DNA of 16,254 bases from JAZDLC01 sp043802345 (GTDB lineage: Bacteria; Planctomycetota; B15-G4; JADJEK01). A model generated the notes under the pieces. The model did no database searches. It was not told where the DNA came from and saw only the letters and a program-made list of their open reading frames with translations. Positions 7,905-14,252 of the stretch are shown in pieces. The DNA lies in NCBI GenBank assembly GCA_043802345.1, contig JAZDLC010000091.1, forward strand, positions 1-16,254. The letters are read 5' to 3'. Each line of letters starts with the position of its first letter. Positions within the stretch are counted from its first letter, which is position 1. Both the position numbers and the translations under genes were made by a program.

Positions 7905-9600
7905 CTTCTCCCTGATCCAGCCACTTGCACTTGCTCTCGACCCACGGATCGTCGACCTTCTCCTGCTCGGATCGTCGGTCGACCAGAACGAGACGACGCA
8001 CCTTGCGTCCGTTCGTCTCGGCGGCGGCGGCCACCTTCTCGGCAGTCAGGCACATCAGGGTGGTCCCGCCGGTCACATTGACCACTACGTCGTCCGCCAG
8101 GGCGATCTGACTCCCGATCTGCCTGGCAATCGTCATCTGCTCGCTGCCGAAACCGAGATGCGGATCCTGGAAGGCGAGCCGGTCCACCGCTCCCGTGAAG
8201 TTGGCTCGCCGGACGGCCTCATCGATCTGCGGTAGCGTCTCGTCCGAGGCGATCACGATACATCGATCGGGCCGGGCGATCCGCAAGGCCGAGAAGAGCA
8301 CTCCCGGCTGGCGCCCCAGGGGGGTGACCAGCCAGGTTCCACCTCCTGCGGGCAGGTCCAGATCGAGTTCGGGGGCCCTGGACCATCGTTCCGTCCACTC
8401 GCGGCGGAGGCTCTCCACGGTCGACGGGCTGATCTTGACCAGTTCCTGTCGCATGCCGTGGTGATGCAGGGCATTCCGGATGTGGCTGGAGATGTGCTGC
8501 CAGAAGCTCTGGAAATCGATCTGCTCACGGCTCAGGTGGCCGCGCAGGGGAGAGTCCTTCTCGGCGGCCTTTGCCAGCGCCCCGATCCGTCGTTCTACGG
8601 CCACGCGCCGCTCCCGCACGAGCCAGCCATCCGCCTGGCCTGAGCGGAGCAAGGCCCAGTTGACGAGCCATTCGCGCATCAGGCCGAACCCTTCCGGATA
8701 GCGGCCCAGGTCGAGGTACGAATTGATCAATCGCGCCTGTCTCCCGAGTTCCTGCTCGTTCAGGATGACCGACGGCTTCCAGTCAGATCGTCTGCCCGCG
8801 GGGTCCTGGAAGGACCATCGTTCGGCCGAGAGTCTCAGGGCCGTCGCCAGTTCACGGCCGAGAGGGATTTCGGTGTCGAACTGCCGGCACGCCTCCTCGT
8901 CGAGGACCTTCCCGGCGCCCTCTGCGGCCTTGGCCAGCTCGAGCGGGAGTGCAAACGAGTACGCGGTCGCGAGATTCTGCAGGCACTTGCCGACCTTCCG
9001 GAGCGGCGAGCGGGAGGAGATGGTCTCGAGCAGCAGGTCGGCGACGGGCGCCGCATCGCCATGTTCCCGGAAGAGACGCACTGCATGAAACCAATGAGGG
9101 AGCTTCAGCAGGGGGAGCAGATCGAGCAGAACCGACGCGCGGTCATTCGGGTGGAGGGCTCCGTAGACTGCATGGCGGATCTGCACGTCGCGCAGGCTGC
9201 TGAGGTAGAGAGCGGTTGCATAGAGGAGCAGCGGCATGTGTCGGTAGCCATGCGTCAGATCGATGCTGATCCCGGCGCCGGCTGGGACTGCGCCCGCGAT
9301 ACCGCTGATGATCTCACGGAGGTCGCCGTCATCGCCCGGCTCCGGGACTTCGATCAATTCCGGGGGCGCGCTCAACCAGCGTCCGAGTTCCGGTTCCAAC
9401 TGAGGCCAGGTCTCTTCGCGCGCCTTCTGTGTGGCGAAGATCCGGGCCGTGCCCGGGCGGTCCTTCGCTTCCAGCATCTCGAGGAGTGCGAGGGTTGCGG
9501 ATGATGCGGTGGCTGTCCGGCCGCGCCAGGAATAGCAGGTCTCCCTCGCTCCGAGACCGAGCGCGGCGATCAGGATGTGTTGGCCTGCCCCTGCTTCCAT
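7882..9600 (-). CDS. CARF-HEPN-CARF type III CRISPR effector (TM1812/Csx1-like)
   Basis: This is predicted to be a cyclic-oligoadenylate-activated RNase, the downstream effector of Cas10. The N-terminal third of the 572-aa product resembles the TM1812 family CARF domain: ISIDLTHGYRHMPLL (111-125), a YGALH strand (146-150), then DLLPLLKLPHWFHAVRLF (160-177). The middle is helical and contains SHIRNALHHH (373-381), an RX4-6H HEPN RNase motif with the usual Asn after Arg (R375, N376, H380/H381; codons 8458-8478). The last 150 residues look like a second CARF domain: TPLGRQPGV (426-434), IVIASDETL (448-456), and VVNVTGGTTLM (506-516) leading to a VLVDRR strand. TM1812/Csx1 proteins usually end after HEPN at about 380-450 aa, so the extra domain is unusual. 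The ATG at 9600 has AAGGA about eight bases upstream. It is the first gene of the cmr operon. Confidence 0.85.
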   Translation of the reverse strand: MEAGAGQHILIAALGLGARETCYSWRGRTATASSATLALLEMLEAKDRPGTARIFATQKAREETWPQLEPELGRWLSAPPELIEVPEPGDDGDLREIISGIAGAVPAGAGISIDLTHGYRHMPLLLYATALYLSSLRDVQIRHAVYGALHPNDRASVLLDLLPLLKLPHWFHAVRLFREHGDAAPVADLLLETISSRSPLRKVGKCLQNLATAYSFALPLELAKAAEGAGKVLDEEACRQFDTEIPLGRELATALRLSAERWSFQDPAGRRSDWKPSVILNEQELGRQARLINSYLDLGRYPEGFGLMREWLVNWALLRSGQADGWLVRERRVAVERRIGALAKAAEKDSPLRGHLSREQIDFQSFWQHISSHIRNALHHHGMRQELVKISPSTVESLRREWTERWSRAPELDLDLPAGGGTWLVTPLGRQPGVLFSALRIARPDRCIVIASDETLPQIDEAVRRANFTGAVDRLAFQDPHLGFGSEQMTIARQIGSQIALADDVVVNVTGGTTLMCLTAEKVAAAAETNGRKVRRLVLVDRRSEQEKVDDPWVESKCKWLDQGEDGEHPND

Positions 9601-9629
9601 GATCGGTTTCCTTGCCTCAACTGCCCATG

Positions 9630-9658
9630 ATTCTTCGCGCCTGGCAGGCGGGCGTCAA
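9630..9658 (-). promoter_or_regulatory. candidate sigma-70 promoter of the CARF/HEPN-cmr operon
   Basis: On the minus strand TTGACG (complement of 9653-9658) and AAGAAT (complement of 9630-9635) are separated by exactly 17 bases. They match the -35 and -10 consensus at five and four of six positions. The predicted start is about 20 bases before the ATG at 9600, giving a short leader that holds the Shine-Dalgarno. It is the best such pair I see upstream of the operon. Confidence 0.45.
9638..9650. promoter_or_regulatory. 13-bp palindrome in the promoter spacer, candidate operator
   Basis: CGCCTG (9638-9643) and CAGGCG (9645-9650) form a perfect inverted repeat around one G. It sits wholly within the 17-base spacer of the candidate promoter, where a bound dimer would block RNA polymerase. 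No regulator gene is adjacent; the only regulator-like fragments in the window are the WYL and ParD remnants. In GC-rich DNA a palindrome of this size can arise by chance. Confidence 0.3.
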
Positions 9659-9756
9659 GGATTCTCTTGGACGAGATCAAGCAACTCTGTGGCCGAAGAT
9701 CGCAGTGCGAGCGGGCAGCGGCCGATGCCGCGGATCTGGACGCCGGTGCGGGTGGC

Positions 9757-9772
9757 CTCGAGTCCACTCGGG
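9757..9772. repeat. short inverted repeat in the divergent intergenic region
   Basis: CTCGAGT (9757-9763) and ACTCGGG (9766-9772) pair over seven positions with one T-G wobble and only two bases between them. That suits a DNA dyad better than an RNA hairpin. It lies in the 277-base gap between the divergent genes starting at 9600 (minus) and 9878 (plus). I see no convincing plus-strand promoter there; TTGACC at 9830-9835 has no -10 at a proper distance. Confidence 0.25.
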
Positions 9773-9819
9773 AACTGCCGTGTCGAAGCAAAAGGGAGAT
9801 ATCCTGTCAGAGGAGCGTG

Positions 9820-9906
9820 ATGGGCAACGTTGACCCGGGCGATCGAGGCGTGCTTCAGGATTGTAAGGAGGAGGAACATGCTCACTGGAATCGAGGTAGC
9901 AGATGA
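9820..9906 (+). CDS. possible 28-aa leader ORF overlapping the next gene
   Basis: An ATG at 9820 follows AGAGGAG (9809-9815) with a four-base gap and opens a 28-codon frame, MGNVDPGDRGVLQDCKEEEH and onward, ending at TGA 9904-9906. It overlaps the first nine codons of the gene at 9878 in another frame, an arrangement that can couple or attenuate translation. The composition (four acidic residues in the middle, ending NRGSR) shows no family resemblance. It may be chance. Confidence 0.15.
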   Translation: MGNVDPGDRGVLQDCKEEEHAHWNRGSR

Positions 9907-10423
9907 GATCCGGATGGAGGTCACGGCTTTCGGTTTGATCTGCAGGACCGGATGCCGCAGCTACAGCAAGAGCGTGGGATTTCGCGGCGGCAGCCTGCCC
10001 ATCGATGTGCACTGGGACCGCAAGCATCGTTTCTGGTCGGCAGCGTTCTATCTGCTTGACGCAGGCCGCTGGTGGTGCATCTTCGGCGACCAGGATCCGC
10101 ACTCAACGCCGCATCTTGACATCACCGTGGAGATCAATCCGCCCGAGGAGGGAATCTCGCGCCGATGCGGCGGCGTGCTCGCACGAGATCCAGATGGCGA
10201 AACGCATGTGCTTCACCGGGGGAATGTCGGTGGGGGACGACAGGGTGTCGGGAAGGACGCCTTCGTGTCGTGGTACCAGGACGCGGAGTGGCGTTCCGTC
10301 AGTTGGTCCGACGGCAGCGAGGACTCGTCGATCTGGATCGGCCGGATCGAGGAGGAGGGCTTCCGCCGCCGCCTGGGCGCCTTCGTGCGTGCCGTGGCGA
10401 AGTTCAAGCGGCGCCGCGCGTGA
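9878..10423 (+). CDS. hypothetical protein, 181 aa, defence-island neighbour
   Basis: I do not recognise a named family. The start at 9878 is chosen because AAGGAGGAGG (9865-9874) lies immediately upstream; the frame also opens at 9830 but without such a site. The soluble 181-aa product has no signal peptide or membrane segment. It has a Trp/Phe-rich core, WDRKHRFWSAAFYLLDAGRWWCIFGDQDPH (46-75), followed by LDITVEINPP (80-89). Its most striking segment is HRGNVGGGRQGVGKDAF (113-129). This resembles a P-loop (GxxxxGK), but an Asp follows the Lys where Ser or Thr belongs and there is no Walker B, so ATP binding is doubtful. The basic C-terminus (KFKRRRA) could touch nucleic acid. It is co-oriented with the exonuclease and helicase genes, 138 bases upstream of them. 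Confidence 0.7.
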   Translation: MLTGIEVADEIRMEVTAFGLICRTGCRSYSKSVGFRGGSLPIDVHWDRKHRFWSAAFYLLDAGRWWCIFGDQDPHSTPHLDITVEINPPEEGISRRCGGVLARDPDGETHVLHRGNVGGGRQGVGKDAFVSWYQDAEWRSVSWSDGSEDSSIWIGRIEEEGFRRRLGAFVRAVAKFKRRRA

Positions 10424-10478
10424 TTCGTGGTGGGGTCGGGTCCGGATGATGAGTAGACTGCCTTCTTCTTGCCTTGAA

Positions 10479-10492
10479 GGGCGGGATCGCCC
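10479..10492 (+). terminator. small hairpin between the hypothetical and exonuclease genes
   Basis: GGGCG (10479-10483) and CGCCC (10488-10492) close a GGAT loop, 56 bases after the stop of the 181-aa gene. No T-run follows, so termination here would be weak at best. The surrounding 138-base gap shows no other feature apart from the GGAGGG ribosome binding site (10547-10552) of the next gene. Confidence 0.2.
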
Positions 10493-10561
10493 AATGCGCA
10501 CGTGCCGGGAAGCTGCAGTGTCTTCGATACCAGGCCGTCTGGCCATGGAGGGTCGCGCGCC

Positions 10562-11317
10562 GTGAAGAAGGAAGAGATCATCGTTCAACTCCACATCTCG
10601 ACCCTTCGCCGTCTGGTGCGCGAGCTCGAGGTGTGGGGGGTCGACCTGAGAAGCCGCCGGGCCATGACCGAGGCGCTTCTTTTCACCCGGAAGATCGCCG
10701 CTCGCGACTTGCTCGGCGTGCTTGGCGACGAGAAGGAGCAGCGGACCGGCATTCCGGCCCCGACGGCCCGACGCACTCTCGTGCAGACTCCGGCGCGAGA
10801 CGGATTCCCGACGTTCGTGGCGATCGACTTCGAGACGGCGGACCCGAAGCGGGACAGCGCTTGCGCCGTGGGGCTGGTGCGTGTCGAGAACAGCCGGATC
10901 GTCAGGGAGGAGGAGTACTTCATCCGGCCGCCGCGACGCGATTTCTGGTTCACCTACATCCACGGCATCACCTACTCGATGGTGAAGGACAGTCCTACGT
11001 TCGGCGAACTGTGGCCGGAGCTGGCGCCGTGGTTTCGAGGAGCTCAGTTCCTCGCGGCACACAGTGCGCCGTTCGATCAGTCGGTGCTCCGGGCCTGCTG
11101 CGAGCAACACGGGTTGAACATACCTTCGGTTCCTTTCCGGTGCACGGTGAAGGTCGCGCGCGAGCGTTGGGGCATCTACCCGACGAAACTCCCGGATGTC
11201 TGTTCCCGGCTGAGGATCGCGCTGAATCACCACGAGGCGCTCTCGGATGCGCGCGCCTGTGCCCGCATCATGATGCGGGCGCTCAGGGAAGAGCCCGGAA
11301 GGGCGGAGTGGTCGTGA
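10562..11317 (+). CDS. DEDDh (DnaQ-like) 3'-5' exonuclease with N-terminal helical domain
   Basis: This belongs to the RNase T/DnaQ exonuclease superfamily and should remove nucleotides from 3' ends of DNA or RNA. All five catalytic residues are present. FVAIDFET gives Asp89 and Glu91 (ExoI), HSAPFD gives Asp172 (ExoII), and HEALSD gives His224 and Asp229 (ExoIII, HX4D). Family segments YIHGIT (132-137) and the CTVKVAR strand (194-200) also fit. The GTG at 10562 is preferred: GGAGGG (10547-10552) lies nine bases upstream and sequence similarity to a helical N-terminus begins there. The in-frame ATG at 10502 would add 20 unremarkable residues. Residues 1-60 form an extra region (TLRRLVRELEVWGVDLRSRR, 14-33) that loosely recalls a SAP-type DNA-binding helix pair. 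It is 251 aa, not a replicative epsilon subunit by context. Confidence 0.85.
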   Translation: MKKEEIIVQLHISTLRRLVRELEVWGVDLRSRRAMTEALLFTRKIAARDLLGVLGDEKEQRTGIPAPTARRTLVQTPARDGFPTFVAIDFETADPKRDSACAVGLVRVENSRIVREEEYFIRPPRRDFWFTYIHGITYSMVKDSPTFGELWPELAPWFRGAQFLAAHSAPFDQSVLRACCEQHGLNIPSVPFRCTVKVARERWGIYPTKLPDVCSRLRIALNHHEALSDARACARIMMRALREEPGRAEWS

Positions 11318-11376
11318 CCTCGTGCGACAGCAGGAAGCAGCACCTCTTCGTGGTCCGGTCCTCGTAGGGGAGGAAG

Positions 11377-14142
11377 ATGGCGACGATTCTCACCAGACAG
11401 CAGCAGCGTGTCGTTGACCACCGGGGAGGTCACCTGCAGGTCATCGCCTGCGCCGGTTCGGGGAAGACCGAGTCGATCTCCAGACGGGTGGCGGCCCTGG
11501 TGGCGGAGGGGGTCGCTCCGGCCGCCATCATCGCCTTCACCTTTACGGAGCGGGCCGCGGCCGAGCTGAAGGCGCGCATCCTGTTGCGGGTCGCCGAGGT
11601 CATGGGCGCGGAGTTCCTGGACCTGATGAGTCCCATGTACGTGGGCACGATTCATGCCTACTGCTTCCGGTTGCTCCAGGACCACATTCCCCGGTACGGC
11701 GATTTCGACGTTCTCGATGAGCACCGCCAGGCGGCGTTGCTGAGCCGCGAGTACCGTCGTCTCGGGCTGGACCAGATCGGCGGGCGGGGGCACTGGCAGC
11801 CGATCGAGGACTTCCGGCGCAATGTCGACGCGGTCGAGAACGAACTGATCCCGCCGGCGCTCCTGAGGGGCACGGAGATGGGTGGCTGCTACGAGGGGTA
11901 CTGCGACGCGCTCGACCGCTACCACCTCCTGTCGTACGGTCAGATCATCAGCGCGGCGGTGCGGGAGCTGGAGAAGAAGGATGTCTTCCGCAAGGTCCAC
12001 GGTCCCCTGCGACATCTCATCGTCGATGAGTACCAGGACGTGAACCCGGCGCAGGAGCGATTGATCGAGCTCCTCGGCCAGAGGCCGGTCCACGTGTGCG
12101 TGGTGGGGGACGACGACCAGGCCATCTACCAGTGGCGCGGGTCGAACGTCGAGAACATCCAGAAGTTCACCGAGCACTACCACGGCGCGGCGACTGTCGA
12201 TCTGGGAACCAACCGTCGCTCGCGTCCCGGGATCATCCAGACCGCCCGCGTCTTCTCCCGGAGCATCGCCCCGCGGCTCGACAAGGAAATGGGCAGCCAT
12301 CGCGATGCCGCTGACCCCGATGTCGTCTGCTGGTCGGCCGGCACGCCGGCCGACGAGGCAACGATTGTGGCCCGGACGATCGTCGCGCTTCACGAGAAGG
12401 GCTTCCGGTATCGGGACCTCGCCATCCTCTTCCGCTCTGTCCGGACCAGCGGCCCGCCGTTCATCGAGGCGTTGCGTGAGCGCGGTGTGCCGATCCGGTG
12501 TGCCGGGCGCACCGGCCTCTTCCTGCACCCGGAGATCTCGGTCTTGGGTCAGACCTACGCCTGGCTCCTCGACTACGACTGGAAGGGGGAGCGGTACGGT
12601 GAGCCGGAGTCCGTGACCCTCGAATCGATCCTGGGTCAATACCAGAGGCTCTTCAACAACGGCGAGGTCGTGGTCGGCCTCGAATCATTCCTGAAGCGCT
12701 GGCAGGGAACTGTGCCCCAGGAGGACGGCCCGGCAGACCTGGTTCGCGACTACTACCGTCTCCTGCGCCTTCTGCGGGTGCACGAAACCGACCTTGATTC
12801 GCCGGAGGGCTCCGCGCGCGTCGGCGCCCTGGCCCGTTTCTCGCAGATCCTGGCCGACTACGAGAACGTGACCCGGCGCGCCCGGTTCGTGCAGGAGAAC
12901 GGGAGCCGCGTCTTCCGGGGCGGTCAGGACAGCGGTATCTGGTACTACCGTCACCTGTTCAGCTACCTCCAGCACTATGCGTTGGAGGCGTATGACGACT
13001 TCGAGGGTGAAGAGACGCTGGACGAGGAATCCGTCGATCTTCTCACCGTGCACCAGGCCAAGGGGCTGGAGTGGCCGGTCGTCTTCCTGCCCTGCCTGGT
13101 CACCCGCCGCTTCCCGTCGTCGATGACCGGGCGGGCGCAGAACTGGCTCCTGCCCGAAACGGTGCTGACCCCGGCCGCGAGAAGGCGCTACGAGGGGAGC
13201 GACACGGACGAGAGGCGGCTCTTCTACGTGGCGATGACCAGGGCTCGGGATCTGCTCTACCTGTCCCGGTTCGAGCGCATCAAGAACCGATCCAGGATGT
13301 CGCCGTATCTCGAAGAGGTCTCGGGCGGCGTTCTGCCGGAGCTGAACGACCTGCCGCTCCAGGCGCCCGACACCAGCTCGACACCCGAGAATGGCCAGTC
13401 ACCGTCGGTCAGCTTCTCGGAGCTGGCGCTCTACGAGGACTGCCCGCGACGTTTCAGGCTCAGTCAGCAGTTGGGCTTCCAGCCGCCGCTGGTGCGGGAA
13501 CTCGGCTACGGGCGGGCGATCCACCACGTGCTGCAGACCATCGCCGAGGAAGCGCTGCAGACGTCCCACGTGCCGACGGAGGAAGACGCCGTCCGGACGG
13601 TCGAGCGGATGTTCTACCTGCCGTTCGCGAACAGGCCCGCGTACGAGAAGATGCTCACGGCGGCGACGAGCCTCGTCTCGACCTATGTCCGAGAACACCA
13701 CTCCGACCTGGAGAGGATCTGGGCGACGGAGAGGCCGTTCGAGCTCCATCTCGATGGCGGGACCGTCTCCGGCCGAGCCGACGTGATTCTCGACCGGGAG
13801 GGAGGACGGGACGGCGCCCTTGCGATCGTCGACTACAAGACCGCCGGCGACGATCACAGCGCCGAACTGTTCGCCTTCCAGCTCGCCGTCTACACCGCAG
13901 CCGCCCGCGGCGAGGGCCTCGAGGTCGAGGCCGCGTATCTTCACGACCTGAAGCAGAGCCGCCGCGCTTCGGTGCCGATCGATGACAGGACCTGCAAGAA
14001 GGCAAGGCGGCGGGCCGAAGCCCTGATCGAGGGGCTCCGCTCAGCCCGCTTCGACCCCAAGCCGACCGCGAGCAGATGCAACCGGTGCGACGTTCGGTAT
14101 GTCTGCAAGGACACGGCCTGCCATCGACAGAAGCTGGAGTAG
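11377..14142 (+). CDS. UvrD/AddA-like superfamily 1 helicase with C-terminal PD-(D/E)XK nuclease and Fe-S cysteines
   Basis: This is predicted to be an ATP-driven DNA helicase-nuclease. SF1 helicase motifs in the 921-aa product are Walker A ACAGSGKT (24-31), motif II DEYQD (217-221), VVGDDDQAIYQWRGS (242-256), LTVHQAKGLEWPVVFLP around 560, and LFYVAMTRARD near 620. The C-terminus is a RecB/Cas4-type nuclease: GRAIHHVL, Asp802 in the RADVIL strand, and IVDYKT with Asp819 and Lys821, then a Gln-Tyr segment. Cys689 (DCPRRF) plus Cys901, Cys904 and Cys910 match the one-plus-three spacing of the Fe-S cluster in AddB and Cas4. Cys915 is extra. The ATG at 11377 follows GGGGAGGAAG directly. It sits 59 bases after the exonuclease. 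Unlike AddA it has no AddB partner beside it, which suggests a defence role. Confidence 0.93.
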   Translation: MATILTRQQQRVVDHRGGHLQVIACAGSGKTESISRRVAALVAEGVAPAAIIAFTFTERAAAELKARILLRVAEVMGAEFLDLMSPMYVGTIHAYCFRLLQDHIPRYGDFDVLDEHRQAALLSREYRRLGLDQIGGRGHWQPIEDFRRNVDAVENELIPPALLRGTEMGGCYEGYCDALDRYHLLSYGQIISAAVRELEKKDVFRKVHGPLRHLIVDEYQDVNPAQERLIELLGQRPVHVCVVGDDDQAIYQWRGSNVENIQKFTEHYHGAATVDLGTNRRSRPGIIQTARVFSRSIAPRLDKEMGSHRDAADPDVVCWSAGTPADEATIVARTIVALHEKGFRYRDLAILFRSVRTSGPPFIEALRERGVPIRCAGRTGLFLHPEISVLGQTYAWLLDYDWKGERYGEPESVTLESILGQYQRLFNNGEVVVGLESFLKRWQGTVPQEDGPADLVRDYYRLLRLLRVHETDLDSPEGSARVGALARFSQILADYENVTRRARFVQENGSRVFRGGQDSGIWYYRHLFSYLQHYALEAYDDFEGEETLDEESVDLLTVHQAKGLEWPVVFLPCLVTRRFPSSMTGRAQNWLLPETVLTPAARRRYEGSDTDERRLFYVAMTRARDLLYLSRFERIKNRSRMSPYLEEVSGGVLPELNDLPLQAPDTSSTPENGQSPSVSFSELALYEDCPRRFRLSQQLGFQPPLVRELGYGRAIHHVLQTIAEEALQTSHVPTEEDAVRTVERMFYLPFANRPAYEKMLTAATSLVSTYVREHHSDLERIWATERPFELHLDGGTVSGRADVILDREGGRDGALAIVDYKTAGDDHSAELFAFQLAVYTAAARGEGLEVEAAYLHDLKQSRRASVPIDDRTCKKARRRAEALIEGLRSARFDPKPTASRCNRCDVRYVCKDTACHRQKLE

Positions 14143-14165
14143 GACGAATAGGCCCATTACATTTC

Positions 14166-14195
14166 TTATCACACTTCTCCGGAGCCGAGTATCGT
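14166..14195 (+). promoter_or_regulatory. possible promoter of the methyltransferase gene
   Basis: An AT-richer patch follows the helicase stop. TTATCA (14166-14171) and TATCGT (14190-14195) each match the sigma-70 consensus at four of six positions, with an 18-base spacer. This is weak support, but the local drop in G+C and the orientation toward the gene at 14253 agree with it. Confidence 0.2.
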
Positions 14196-14229
14196 GAGAG
14201 CAGAGTCAGCAGTCCGCATGGCTCTATCT

Positions 14230-14250
14230 GCTCTTGCGAAGGGCGAGAGC
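14230..14250 (+). promoter_or_regulatory. hairpin enclosing the ribosome binding site of the methyltransferase gene
   Basis: GCTCTTGC (14230-14237) pairs with GCGAGAGC (14243-14250) over eight positions, one of them a T-G wobble, around the loop GAAGG (14238-14242). The stem ends two bases before the ATG at 14253. The purine-rich sequence GAAGGGCGAG, the only Shine-Dalgarno candidate, lies in the loop and 3' arm. Such a hairpin could limit translation. Confidence 0.4.
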
Positions 14251-14252
14251 GC

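Noticed and set aside
7075..8235. Plus-strand open frame across cmr1 and the effector gene
   Set aside because: It spans two recognisable minus-strand genes and its product is low-complexity Ser/Arg-rich sequence.
9601..9877. Coding gene in the divergent gap
   Set aside because: Open frames here are short, lack ribosome binding sites except the tiny ORF at 9820, and show no recognisable sequence; the gap is better read as regulatory.
10232..10255. Walker A ATP-binding motif in the 181-aa protein
   Set aside because: GGRQGVGK is followed by Asp instead of Ser/Thr and no Walker B aspartate strand follows; a true P-loop ATPase also needs more than 181 residues in most families.
10103..12639. 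Two long minus-strand open frames opposite the exonuclease and helicase genes
   Set aside because: Both are antisense to genes with complete catalytic motifs; their products are Arg/Pro/Asp-rich without family resemblance.
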